Shown piece after piece: positions 16,921 through 25,115 of a stretch of DNA of 64,000 nt (positions are counted from its first letter, which is position 1; every line of letters starts with the position of its first letter). The DNA is taken from positions 93,590-157,589 of the forward strand of contig JAPLNI010000052.1 of the NCBI GenBank assembly GCA_026692865.1, in the 5' to 3' direction. The notes beneath the pieces are model-generated. The model was not told the DNA's origin. It saw nothing but the letters and a program-made list of their open reading frames with translations, and searched no databases. This DNA comes from Planctomycetota bacterium. Lineage in GTDB: Bacteria; Planctomycetota; Planctomycetia; Pirellulales; Pirellulaceae. The translations under genes and the position numbers were made by a program.

Positions 16921-18321
16921 TCAAACAGACTGGTTCAAACAGTTCGTGCTAGTTGGATGCGGTAAAACGGTTGTTGCTTGAGCGATCGAGTCTGTTGTCC
17001 ATTGCAACCACTGACGGCGCAAGTCCATCATTGCATCAACAATTTCGGGAACTCGGTTCTGAACATTGTTTTGCTGCCAACGATCATCTGGCATCAGATA
17101 AAGCTCGGAAAGCTGGCCTGAATTCGGATCGAAGATTGCGGCCCAAAATGTCGTATACATCGCTTCGCATCTCGACGATTGGATCCACCCGGAATTGTCG
17201 TGCTGAGTACTTTCAACGAATAACGTGTAGCGATTGAAGTCCGTGTTCGCCGATTCAGATCTTGATTCAATCGTAGGGTTCTGGTCCGACGAGTCGGAGA
17301 GCCACTCTTCAAAGAAAAATCGGATCGAGTTGGGCTGAGTAAGTCTTCGTGACCTAAAACCTAACGACAAGTATCCCGGTTGGATTATCAGTGGAACGTG
17401 TACCAACTCCGAATGCGGCGTGTTGAAAGCAATTGATGCACCGGAGCTTTGCGAGTCATTGGCTAGCCCGACGCTCGTATGCTCACCGAGTGGGTAGCCT
17501 CGCAATCCACAGAGTACAATTGCCATCGTTTCCCGCTCGGGTGATTGCTCAACAAACGCATCGATCCAACTCCAAAGGTGGTCGATCAATCGTGCTTGAC
17601 CGGCCGCTGCGCACATCGCTTGAAAGACTTCGTCCAAATCGGTTTTCGGACCCACTTGGAAGGAGACTGGCTCGGTTGCAAACGAGGGGCGGGGGTCGTC
17701 TTCATCACAAAGGGCCAATCGATACTCATAGGGTGCGTCCCATGCAGATGTGAGTCCTGACAAATGCAACCAGATAAGATCAGGAAGTCCCTCATTGTCG
17801 TTTTGTCTTTCTGCTAATTCTGAAAGAGCCTCACCGACGAATTGAGCGAGCCCGGTTTCCATCCAAGCATCATCGTCAGATTCTTGTTCAACGGTTTGGT
17901 GTTCCTCGAATTCGTTTTGCGCTGGGCCATCTTCTTCAGAAAGCTCGGCCCCCTGAAGCGTTGTGTCGATCAGTAATGACTCTGAAAATTGATCTGCCCA
18001 GGCGGTCTCGGAAACGGATCGAGAATCGGTGATAAAGACAGAACGCCGATTGGTTGCAGAGATCCATTGATGAAGATCGGCAATTTCACAGTCGGCTCTT
18101 TCATTGGTCAGACTGGGATGCAAGCCATCGGTCATCGATTGGAGAATCGCCAGCAGATTCATCGAATTGCCAATAAAACGATCAAAAACAATCGCGTGCG
18201 CTGCCAGTTGATCCAGCGCTGGCGTTTCGCAGATAGGAACTCCGTATGTCCCCAGAAGATTGGTTCCCCAACCATCGACCGTAACAACTAAAACGCGTTT
18301 TCTCACTCGATACTCATACAA
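16921..18321 (-). CDS. Sulfatase-like protein lacking catalytic residues
   Basis: Alkaline-phosphatase-superfamily fold of 466 aa without a signal peptide, so probably cytoplasmic. The N-terminal strand VLVVTVDGWGTNLLGTYG and the following ETPALDQLAAHAIVFDRFI align with the sulfatase start. Where sulfatases carry Cys-x-Pro-x-Arg, this protein has SMNLLAILQSMTDG, with no nucleophile. Where they carry the Asp-His/Asn metal pair before GEHG, it reads LCGLRGYPLGEHTS, again without ligands. A middle region rich in Glu and Asp (about 125-155) separates the halves. It is therefore likely a pseudoenzyme or a protein with a changed role. The fold itself is confident only in the N- and C-terminal blocks. 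Confidence 0.72.
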   Translation of the reverse strand: MYEYRVRKRVLVVTVDGWGTNLLGTYGVPICETPALDQLAAHAIVFDRFIGNSMNLLAILQSMTDGLHPSLTNERADCEIADLHQWISATNRRSVFITDSRSVSETAWADQFSESLLIDTTLQGAELSEEDGPAQNEFEEHQTVEQESDDDAWMETGLAQFVGEALSELAERQNDNEGLPDLIWLHLSGLTSAWDAPYEYRLALCDEDDPRPSFATEPVSFQVGPKTDLDEVFQAMCAAAGQARLIDHLWSWIDAFVEQSPERETMAIVLCGLRGYPLGEHTSVGLANDSQSSGASIAFNTPHSELVHVPLIIQPGYLSLGFRSRRLTQPNSIRFFFEEWLSDSSDQNPTIESRSESANTDFNRYTLFVESTQHDNSGWIQSSRCEAMYTTFWAAIFDPNSGQLSELYLMPDDRWQQNNVQNRVPEIVDAMMDLRRQWLQWTTDSIAQATTVLPHPTSTNCLNQSV

Positions 18322-18480
18322 TCGTTATGATCCGCAAAGTCAGAACTATAGACCATCAACTCGCGGTAGCAACATGGCCTTTTCAGTTTTCTGTCGCCAT
18401 CGACGACCTAGATTTTCTAACCAACGAATAACTCGTTCTGGTTGTTTCAATCGTCATCACATTGGCCACGAAACTTCTTC

Positions 18481-19443
18481 ATGTTATCTACTAATCATAG
18501 CAGCAACACATTCCCAGCCGGCGCCCCTGTTGTTTATATTCCGCGCGAGCAGTCAGTCGCCGAAGCCGAACTGCCGCTGCCGGTTGTAGCTCAGTCGGTT
18601 ATGGCTCAGTCGGTTGTCGCGCCGGCAATCGTAAAGTCGCCAGCCAAAACGCAGCCTACCCAACCGCCGGCACAATTGCTGCCTCTGCTTCCACTCCCCA
18701 CCTCGCGAGTTTGGGGCATCGACTATTCCGCCGTCAATATGAAGCAAACCCTGCAATTCATTGACGAATTGATTGCTCGCAGGGTACCAACGACGGTTAT
18801 TACGTCAAATCTGAACTATGCGATGCTCAATACCCAGCATCCAAAATTAGAAAAATTCACACACAAGTGCCCGCTGGTGATTTGTGATGGAATGCCAATA
18901 TTTTGGCGAAGTAAGTTGAACGAAACAAAGCTTCCCGAGCGGATCGCTGGAGCAGATTTGATTTTTGAACTCGCCGCTCACAGCGCAAAAAAAGGTTATC
19001 GAATCTTTCTGATGGGTGGTGCAGAGGGTGTCGCTCTGAGGGCTGCAAAGCGACTCGAAGAACTCTATCCGGACTTAAAAATCGCCGGTGTGGAATGTCC
19101 ACCATTTCGACCTTTAAGCGACGTTGAGCACAAGCAGTTGTTAAGTCGGATACGCGAAGCAAAGGCAGACATTCTTTTGGTTGCTTTCGGGCAACCTAAA
19201 GGTGAATTCTGGATTGACGATAACATGGAAAAACTTGACGTACCCGTCAGTATTCAGTTGGGAGCTTCCTTTGACTTTATAGTTGGGAGTGCAAAGAGAG
19301 CGCCTGTTTGGATTCAAAAAATGGGTTTTGAGTGGCTGTATCGCACCTATCATGATCCGAAACGATTGGTGCCCCGCTACGCAAAAAACGCTTGGTTTTT
19401 GCTGAAATCAATCCGCCGGGATTTGCTTGACGCGACGAATTGA
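18481..19443 (+). CDS. WecB/TagA/CpsF family glycosyltransferase
   Basis: Inverting GT26-type transferase that adds an amino sugar to a lipid-linked acceptor in surface polysaccharide synthesis. Family blocks are VITSNLNYAMLNTQHP, VICDGMPIFW, ERIAGADLIFEL, RIFLMGGAEGVALRAAKRL, LLVAFGQPKGEFWI, LGASFDFIVGSAKRAPVW and FEWLYRTYHDPKRLVPRY. The first 75 residues form a Pro/Ala/Val-rich leader absent from most relatives. It contains a 15-bp tandem repeat (18586-18615) giving VAQSV-MAQSV. The longest frame begins with TTG 18442, but ATG 18481 is the better start. It opens a group of five same-strand glycan genes, though 330 bp separate it from the next. Confidence 0.92.
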   Translation: MLSTNHSSNTFPAGAPVVYIPREQSVAEAELPLPVVAQSVMAQSVVAPAIVKSPAKTQPTQPPAQLLPLLPLPTSRVWGIDYSAVNMKQTLQFIDELIARRVPTTVITSNLNYAMLNTQHPKLEKFTHKCPLVICDGMPIFWRSKLNETKLPERIAGADLIFELAAHSAKKGYRIFLMGGAEGVALRAAKRLEELYPDLKIAGVECPPFRPLSDVEHKQLLSRIREAKADILLVAFGQPKGEFWIDDNMEKLDVPVSIQLGASFDFIVGSAKRAPVWIQKMGFEWLYRTYHDPKRLVPRYAKNAWFLLKSIRRDLLDATN

Positions 19444-19774
19444 CCCGGAGGACAACTTGCCGGATGCTTAGAGCGAATAGCCTTCGTAGTGTTAGTTCTC
19501 AGAGAAATTCCACCCAATGGGAAATCCTCGCTCTTTATAACAGCCGGAAGAAATTCTAGCGTAGGATAACGGCCGGTTGCGTCGATGCGCCCGATTGCAA
19601 ACGGCTACTCTCGCCTTCGACATTGTGGGGTTGTTCCGTCTAGGGAAACTGGATTAATGAATGATTCTTTTGGATCTGTACGTTGGAATATTCTCTAGAT
19701 GGATTAGCATGAAGAGATGACTCTGTTGTTCATGTAGAGGGATTCCCTTTTTCCCAATCCGCTAGTTTTTCGTT
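19444..19774. other. Intergenic region, nothing firm
   Basis: These 331 bp hold no recognised repeat, RNA or coding frame. GGATT (19741-19745) and AATCC can pair around a pyrimidine-rich loop just ahead of the next start codon, which could hide its ribosome site, but the stem is short. A promoter for the four-gene run that follows is expected here. Confidence 0.4.
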
Positions 19775-20545
19775 ATGATCTCGCTCAAGTCCGAGTCATT
19801 TGTTGAAAAAACATCGAAAGACGAGCCGCTTTCGTTGGTTGTTCCGTGCTTTAATGAATGTGAGGGATTGGATCAATTGGCAGAGCGGCTCAAGGTTGTT
19901 CGGGCTGCGTTCGCTGGCCAAGTCGACTTGCAGGTGATCTTAGTCGACGATGGAAGCTCGGATGGGACTGCCGATGGACTCGATCAAAGGTTTTCGCATC
20001 TTGCTTGGGCGTCTGTTATAAGGCACCCCACTAATCGTGGATTGGCTGCCGCAATACTCACAGGGATCAACGCTGCCGATAGCGAATATGTCGCTTCGAT
20101 GGATGCCGATTGCACATACGATCCGTTGCAATTGCTAGATCTTTGGAAAGCAATGGAGCACGATACCGCGATCGTTACCGCTTCGCCATATCATCCATTG
20201 GGGATGGTCGAAGGAGTGCCCCGCTGGCGACTGTTGCTTTCGCGCGCCGCATCGATGGGCTACGGCTGGTTGACTTGGACTCCGCTGTACACCTACACAA
20301 GCTGTTTTCGTATTTACCGCAAAAGCTGGATTGCGGGTATGACAATAAACAACGAAGGATTCGTTGGGATTGCTGAAATGCTTTGGGATGTATCGCGTCG
20401 TGGCGGAAAAGTAATCGAAGCACCCGCAAAACTAACCAGTAGACGGATCGGCTTTTCGAAGATGAAAACGCTTCCGGTAATCATGACACATTTACAACTT
20501 ATGACACGCATCGCACTTACAAGGTGCTACCTGATTAGGAGCTAG
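19775..20545 (+). CDS. GT2 family glycosyltransferase (DPM1-like)
   Basis: Family 2 glycosyltransferase of 256 aa. The nucleotide-sugar-binding start is SLVVPCFNECEGLDQLAERL, the first acidic motif is VILVDDGSSDGTADGL, and the second is the metal-binding MDADCTYDP. Lack of transmembrane helices beyond weak hydrophobic stretches resembles dolichyl-phosphate-mannose-synthase-like enzymes that work on a membrane lipid from the cytosol. The next gene begins 7 bp downstream with GGAG at this gene's 3' end, so they are one operon. The sugar donor is not readable. The neighbours suggest a part in building a surface glycan with unusual amino sugars. Confidence 0.9.
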   Translation: MISLKSESFVEKTSKDEPLSLVVPCFNECEGLDQLAERLKVVRAAFAGQVDLQVILVDDGSSDGTADGLDQRFSHLAWASVIRHPTNRGLAAAILTGINAADSEYVASMDADCTYDPLQLLDLWKAMEHDTAIVTASPYHPLGMVEGVPRWRLLLSRAASMGYGWLTWTPLYTYTSCFRIYRKSWIAGMTINNEGFVGIAEMLWDVSRRGGKVIEAPAKLTSRRIGFSKMKTLPVIMTHLQLMTRIALTRCYLIRS

Positions 20546-20552
20546 AAGACAA

Positions 20553-21836
20553 ATGACTAGCTTAGAGAAACAGCCAATCGCGAACGGTTTTAAAGTAAAC
20601 CCAGCTAGCCTGGAAGAAAGAAAAAAGCTCGCGATACCGCTTCCTTCTGACCAAGACGCGTCAGGCCGAACACTGGGCGACGATGAAATCGCGATGGTGA
20701 CACAAGCCATTCGAACGGGAACGTTAACAGCGACGAAAGGCGAATTCACGAAGCAACTGGAAATGCGATTTGCCAAATGCATGGACAGCCTCCATTCTCA
20801 CGCATGTTCGTCAGGCTCAGCGGCTCTTCATACGGCAGTCGCTGCTATCAATCCCGAGCCCGGTGAAGAAGTCATCACCACGTCTATTACCGATATGGGA
20901 GCCCTATCGGCGATCCTCTTTCAAGGAGCCATTCCTCGCTTTGCCGATGTTGATCCGAGCACCTATAACGTGACTGCAGAAACGATCGAACGCTGTATCT
21001 CACCGCGCACGCGAGCCATCATGGTCACGCATCTTTTTGGTAATCCTTGCGAGATGACCGAAATCGTGCAGCTTGCAACTTCACATGAAATTCCAATCAT
21101 CGAAGACTGCGCACAAGCGTTCATGGCCGAGCATCATGGCAAAATCGTCGGCTCCTTGGGTGATATTGGTTGCTTTAGCCTTCAACAGGGCAAACACATC
21201 ACAACAGGCGAAGGCGGAATGGTAACGTCGAGCGACCCTGATCTCGCACGGCGAATGTTCTTGTTCATCAATAAAGCTTGGGGATATGGTGATCCAAATC
21301 CTGATCACTACTTTTTGGCACCCAATTATCGCACCAATGAATTGACAAGCGCAGTTGCACTGGCACAACTAGATAAACTGGAGTCTAGCGTCCGTAACCG
21401 AACGGAAATGGCCGACTTGATGAATCAGCTTCTTCAAGACATCCCTGGCGTTTACTGCCCGACAATACGGCCCGGCAACAAGCACACATATTGGAAGTAC
21501 TGCTTGGATGTCGATGCATCCGTGATACCGGGAGGGACTGTTGCACTCGGTAAGCTTTTGAAAGACCAAGGCGTTTTCTGCGGTCCGCGTTACATCCAAA
21601 AACCCGCTTTCCAGTGCCAGGTTTTCCGCGATCAACGCACCTTTGGAAACAGCCGCTTCCCATTCACACACGCAGCCCCAGAGGCCGTTGATTACACGCC
21701 CGAAAAATTCCCTGGAACATTCGAAGCACTCTCGCGAGTACTCGTGTTGCCTTGGAGCGAGCGTTACCTACAACATCACGTCGAATACATTGCGGACGTC
21801 ATTCGGAGTTCCGCTCAGAGATTACTTCAAGCCTAG
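20553..21836 (+). CDS. DegT/DnrJ/EryC1 family sugar aminotransferase
   Basis: PLP-dependent aminotransferase of 427 aa acting on keto-sugar nucleotides. Signature regions are HACSSGSAALHTAVAAI, FADVDPSTYNV, VTHLFGNPCEM, IIEDCAQAFMAEHHGKIVGSLGDIGCFS and the PLP lysine segment QQGKHITTGEGGM. The C-terminal part has YWKYCLD and RFPFTHAAPEA. About 35 residues precede the usual domain start. It is followed after 22 bp by an oxidoreductase and then an acetyltransferase. That trio matches the WbpE/WbpB/WbpD set for UDP-2,3-diacetamido sugars, so a WbpE-like 3-aminotransferase role is inferred. A role on another keto sugar is possible. Confidence 0.92.
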   Translation: MTSLEKQPIANGFKVNPASLEERKKLAIPLPSDQDASGRTLGDDEIAMVTQAIRTGTLTATKGEFTKQLEMRFAKCMDSLHSHACSSGSAALHTAVAAINPEPGEEVITTSITDMGALSAILFQGAIPRFADVDPSTYNVTAETIERCISPRTRAIMVTHLFGNPCEMTEIVQLATSHEIPIIEDCAQAFMAEHHGKIVGSLGDIGCFSLQQGKHITTGEGGMVTSSDPDLARRMFLFINKAWGYGDPNPDHYFLAPNYRTNELTSAVALAQLDKLESSVRNRTEMADLMNQLLQDIPGVYCPTIRPGNKHTYWKYCLDVDASVIPGGTVALGKLLKDQGVFCGPRYIQKPAFQCQVFRDQRTFGNSRFPFTHAAPEAVDYTPEKFPGTFEALSRVLVLPWSERYLQHHVEYIADVIRSSAQRLLQA

Positions 21837-21858
21837 TTTCGAATCAAGATTTTCAACC

Positions 21859-22887
21859 ATGACGCATCAACCAGTTTCTTTCGCAATCATCGGTACCGGC
21901 GGCATCGCACAGACGCACTTGCAAGCCTTTCTGCAGACGACAGAAGCGAAATTGATCGCGACTGTGGATGTTCGTTTGGAAGCGGCTCAATCGATGGCTG
22001 CTTCTGCCCACTGCCAAGCATTCAAAGATGTCGAATCGATGCTCGCGCATGTCAAGCCAGATGCAGCGATTGTTTGTACGCCACCATCGACCCACCCAGA
22101 GATATGTGAAAAACTGGCATGTGCTGGAGTTCATGTGCTATGTGAAAAGCCAGTGGCTATCAGTCGTGCTGCGGCGGTTGAAATGATCTGCAACGCAAAC
22201 GAAAGCGGAACCATTTTTACGATGGCTTCGAAGTTTCGATACGTCGCCGACATGATCTATGCTAAACAGTTAGTCACTTCTGGAATCTTGGGCGAGATCC
22301 TGCTCTTCGAAAACACGTTTGCCGGACATGTCGACATGAGTCGTCGATGGAACAGTAATTCTTCAATCAGCGGCGGCGGCGTCTTGATCGATAATGGAAC
22401 GCACTCGGTTGATATCATTCGTTACCTTTTAGGCCCAATTCAGTCGATTCAAACTCTGGAAGGTCGACGCGTTCAAAATCTGCCTGTCGAAGACACTGTC
22501 CGGATTCATGCAAAGACTGTGACGGGAACTCTCGCGGCTGTCGATTTGTCTTGGAGTATCAACAAACAAACGCCATGGTTTGTCAGTATCTATGGAACCG
22601 AGGGAACAGCCTTACTTGGTTGGGGTGAATCCAAATACAAACGCGACGCGGATAAGGAATGGACCGTCTTCGGCAAGGGATACAACAAGGTACAAGCCTT
22701 CACTGATCAGATTCACAACTTCTGTAAAGCCGTTCAGGGAACCGAAAGTTTACTCATCACTTCCGAAGACGCGCTCGCTTCCGTCGACGCGATCGAAACG
22801 GCTTACGAATCGTTAAGACGAGATGACTGGGTTGCTGTACCCTCAGACCCGCTGCGTGAGAGCTTATCAACACCCTCACGGACATAA
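21859..22887 (+). CDS. Gfo/Idh/MocA family sugar oxidoreductase
   Basis: NAD(P)-dependent oxidoreductase of 342 aa. The Rossmann start is FAIIGTGGIAQTHLQAF, then VCTPPSTHPEICEKLACAGVHVLCEKPVA, which carries the family's conserved EKP lysine. The C-terminal domain includes GGGVLIDNGTHSVDIIRYLLG with the usual Asp/His pair. The frame is open upstream to 21643, overlapping the aminotransferase gene by about 200 bp, but family homology begins at ATG 21859, which is used here. By position it may be the WbpB-like step that oxidises C3 of a UDP-uronic acid before transamination. Inositol-type substrates cannot be excluded. Confidence 0.92.
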   Translation: MTHQPVSFAIIGTGGIAQTHLQAFLQTTEAKLIATVDVRLEAAQSMAASAHCQAFKDVESMLAHVKPDAAIVCTPPSTHPEICEKLACAGVHVLCEKPVAISRAAAVEMICNANESGTIFTMASKFRYVADMIYAKQLVTSGILGEILLFENTFAGHVDMSRRWNSNSSISGGGVLIDNGTHSVDIIRYLLGPIQSIQTLEGRRVQNLPVEDTVRIHAKTVTGTLAAVDLSWSINKQTPWFVSIYGTEGTALLGWGESKYKRDADKEWTVFGKGYNKVQAFTDQIHNFCKAVQGTESLLITSEDALASVDAIETAYESLRRDDWVAVPSDPLRESLSTPSRT

Positions 22888-22892
22888 TCCCT

Positions 22893-23507
22893 ATGGCCTC
22901 CCGCATTCACCCGACGGCGATCGTCGAAGACAATGTTCAGATCGGTGATGGAACGTCGATATGGGATAATGTCCAGGTCCGACATAGTACCTCGATTGGC
23001 GAGCAATGCATCATCGGAGGAAAATCGACGATCTCTTACGGCGTTCGCATCGGTAATCGATGTAAGATTAACTCGTCTGTTTACATCTGCACGGAAGTCA
23101 CCCTGGAAGATGGTGTGATGATTTCCGCAGGAACGATTTTTACTAACGATCGTTTTCCTCGAGCGACATCCCCTGATTTAAAAACGCTTCGCCCCAGCGA
23201 TCCCGATGAACACACCGAATCGACCTTGGTTTGCGAAGGTGCAACCATTGGGGCGGGTTGCATCATCGGAAGCAATCTTGTCATTGGCCGCTGGGCGATG
23301 GTAGGTATGGGGGCAATTGTGACCAAGAGCATACCGGCGTTTCATTTGGCTCTTGGATCGCCTGCAAAGAGTCGCGGTGCCGTGTGCCGATGTGGACAAC
23401 TCTTGACGATGTTCACCGATGAACAACCTGATGATGACGAGTATCAGTGCTCGTCCTGTGGGCGTACGTACCGGAGATCAGGCTTCGAAATAGCGGAGCT
23501 TCAGTAG
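22893..23507 (+). CDS. WbpD-like N-acetyltransferase (left-handed beta-helix) with C-terminal zinc-ribbon-like tail
   Basis: Hexapeptide-repeat acyltransferase of 204 aa. Successive turns read IHPTAIVEDNVQIGDGTSIW, HSTSIGEQCIIGG, VRIGNRCKINSSVYI, VTLEDGVMISAGTIFTND and ATIGAGCIIGSNLVIGRWAM, closing with LGSPAKSRG. The block around TNDRFPRA is characteristic of the WbpD/WlbB group that acetylates the 3-amino group of UDP-sugars. The last 35 residues carry CRCGQLL and CSSCGRTY, two Cys pairs able to bind a metal in a zinc-ribbon or rubredoxin-like knuckle. It starts 5 bp after the oxidoreductase gene, so it is certainly in the same operon. Confidence 0.9.
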   Translation: MASRIHPTAIVEDNVQIGDGTSIWDNVQVRHSTSIGEQCIIGGKSTISYGVRIGNRCKINSSVYICTEVTLEDGVMISAGTIFTNDRFPRATSPDLKTLRPSDPDEHTESTLVCEGATIGAGCIIGSNLVIGRWAMVGMGAIVTKSIPAFHLALGSPAKSRGAVCRCGQLLTMFTDEQPDDDEYQCSSCGRTYRRSGFEIAELQ

Positions 23508-23644
23508 CCACCGAGCTTTGCTGTCACCTTGGAACCGAGGTCTCGAAGAGTTCATGTCGAGCAGAAAATTTGTCGTCTTCGTTGTTGGTGTTGAGCTGCC
23601 GCAAAGTGTGTCTTGTGATGCAAAATGCAATGTCTACTACATAT

Positions 23645-25111
23645 CTAGCTTACGATCTCATGAATCGGCAAGATGTGTTCGACGCCGACTAGTTTCTGTT
23701 CTAAGCCGCTGTAGAAGTAAGAGAGACGGTTCGGGTCGAGACCCATTTGATGAAGTACGGTCGCATGAAGATTTTTGACATGCATTGGTTTTTCAACAGC
23801 TTGTCCTCCCAGTTCATCGGTTGTCCCGGTACTTGTCCCGCCACGAATGCCACCCCCGGCCATCCACATCGTGAATCCGTAAGCGTTGTGATCGCGACCT
23901 GACCCGTTTGCGTATTCGGCTGTCGGTTGTCGTCCAAACTCACCACCCCAAATAACAAGCGTCGAATCCAAAAGGCCTCGTTGCTTCAAGTCTTTGAGCA
24001 AACCTGCGATGGGTTTGTCTGTTGCACCGGCGTGAAGGTTGTGGTTCTTTTCGAGATCGCCGTGAGCATCCCAGTTGGCATCGTTATGAGCGCCGCCTGA
24101 ATAAAGCTGGATGAATCTAACCCCGCGTTCCACCAATCTTCGCGCGAGGATACAACGCTTACCGAAGTCTTCCGTCTTGGGCGAATCTGCTCCATAGAGG
24201 CTTAGAGTAGCCGCCGTTTCTTGTCCGAGATCTACTGCTTCCGGAGCAGACGATTGCATTTGAAAAGCAAGTTCGTAACTCGCGATTCGGGCTGCCAGAT
24301 CACTGTTGCTCAGTCGAGACCAAGCATGATTCTGGTTTGCTTGGTTTATTCCGTCGATCAGCGTTCGTTGCAGTTCTCTGGAGACGCCAGAAGGAGTCGC
24401 AAGGTCCAGGATGGGTGCCCCTTTGCTTCGCAACACAGTCCCTGCATACGAGGCTGGCATGTAACCGCTGGACCAGTTCTTAGCGCCACTGATCGGACCG
24501 CCGGATGGGTCCAGCATGACGACATAACCTGGTAAGTTTTCGTTTTCAGACCCCAAGCCATAGTTGATCCAGGACCCCATCGAAGGCGAACCGGAAAGTA
24601 TTTTCCCTGAATTCATCATTAACATTGCAGATCCGTGGATCGGTGAATCCGCAGTCATCGAATGCAGAAATGCGATGTCATCCACATGTTGAGCCACATT
24701 CGGAAACAAGTCACTTACCCATTTTCCACATTCGCCGTACTGTGAAAACTTCCATCGGGGTTCTACGATCCGACCTTGATTCTTGTGACCACCACGACCG
24801 AAAGTTTTGACTTCTACAGTCTTATTATCCATCCCGATCATTGCGGGTTTGTAGTCGAACGTGTCGATGTGACTTGGTCCGCCGTACATGAAAAGAAAAA
24901 TCACTGACTTAGCCTTCGGTGCAAACATCGGCACCTTCGCTGCGAGCGGATTTTCAAAAGTCGTTGGCTTTGAACTCTCGGATCCGAATCCATCTTTATC
25001 CAAGAGATTGGCAAGGGCCATCGCGCCGAATCCACCGCCAGATTGCCAAAGGAATTCGCGCCGAGTCCGACCGCAAAAAGAGTTTCCGCCGAGTGATGAA
25101 TTTCGTGCCAT
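23645..25111 (-). CDS. DUF1501 family protein
   Basis: Planctomycete-enriched DUF1501 family, related to the sulfatase/alkaline phosphatase fold. The N-terminus RTRREFLWQSGGGFGAMALANLL is a Tat-type signal. Conserved blocks are AKSVIFLFMYGGPSHIDTFDYKP, LHSMTADSPIHGSAMLMMNSG, SMGSWINYGLGSENENLPGYV, RGVRFIQLYSGGAHNDANWDAH, VIWGGEFGRQPTAEYANGSGRDHN and YAFT-like GFTMWMAGGGI. The 488 aa length is typical. It follows the PSCyt/DUF1549/DUF1553 gene by 4 bp. That pairing recurs across planctomycetes and suggests the two exported proteins work together. The exact function of the family is not established. Confidence 0.93.
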   Translation of the reverse strand: MARNSSLGGNSFCGRTRREFLWQSGGGFGAMALANLLDKDGFGSESSKPTTFENPLAAKVPMFAPKAKSVIFLFMYGGPSHIDTFDYKPAMIGMDNKTVEVKTFGRGGHKNQGRIVEPRWKFSQYGECGKWVSDLFPNVAQHVDDIAFLHSMTADSPIHGSAMLMMNSGKILSGSPSMGSWINYGLGSENENLPGYVVMLDPSGGPISGAKNWSSGYMPASYAGTVLRSKGAPILDLATPSGVSRELQRTLIDGINQANQNHAWSRLSNSDLAARIASYELAFQMQSSAPEAVDLGQETAATLSLYGADSPKTEDFGKRCILARRLVERGVRFIQLYSGGAHNDANWDAHGDLEKNHNLHAGATDKPIAGLLKDLKQRGLLDSTLVIWGGEFGRQPTAEYANGSGRDHNAYGFTMWMAGGGIRGGTSTGTTDELGGQAVEKPMHVKNLHATVLHQMGLDPNRLSYFYSGLEQKLVGVEHILPIHEIVS

Positions 25112-25115
25112 CGTT

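Noticed and set aside
21643..21858. Extended N-terminus for the Gfo/Idh/MocA protein
   Set aside because: It overlaps the aminotransferase gene by about 200 bp and has no family similarity. ATG 21859 is preferred.
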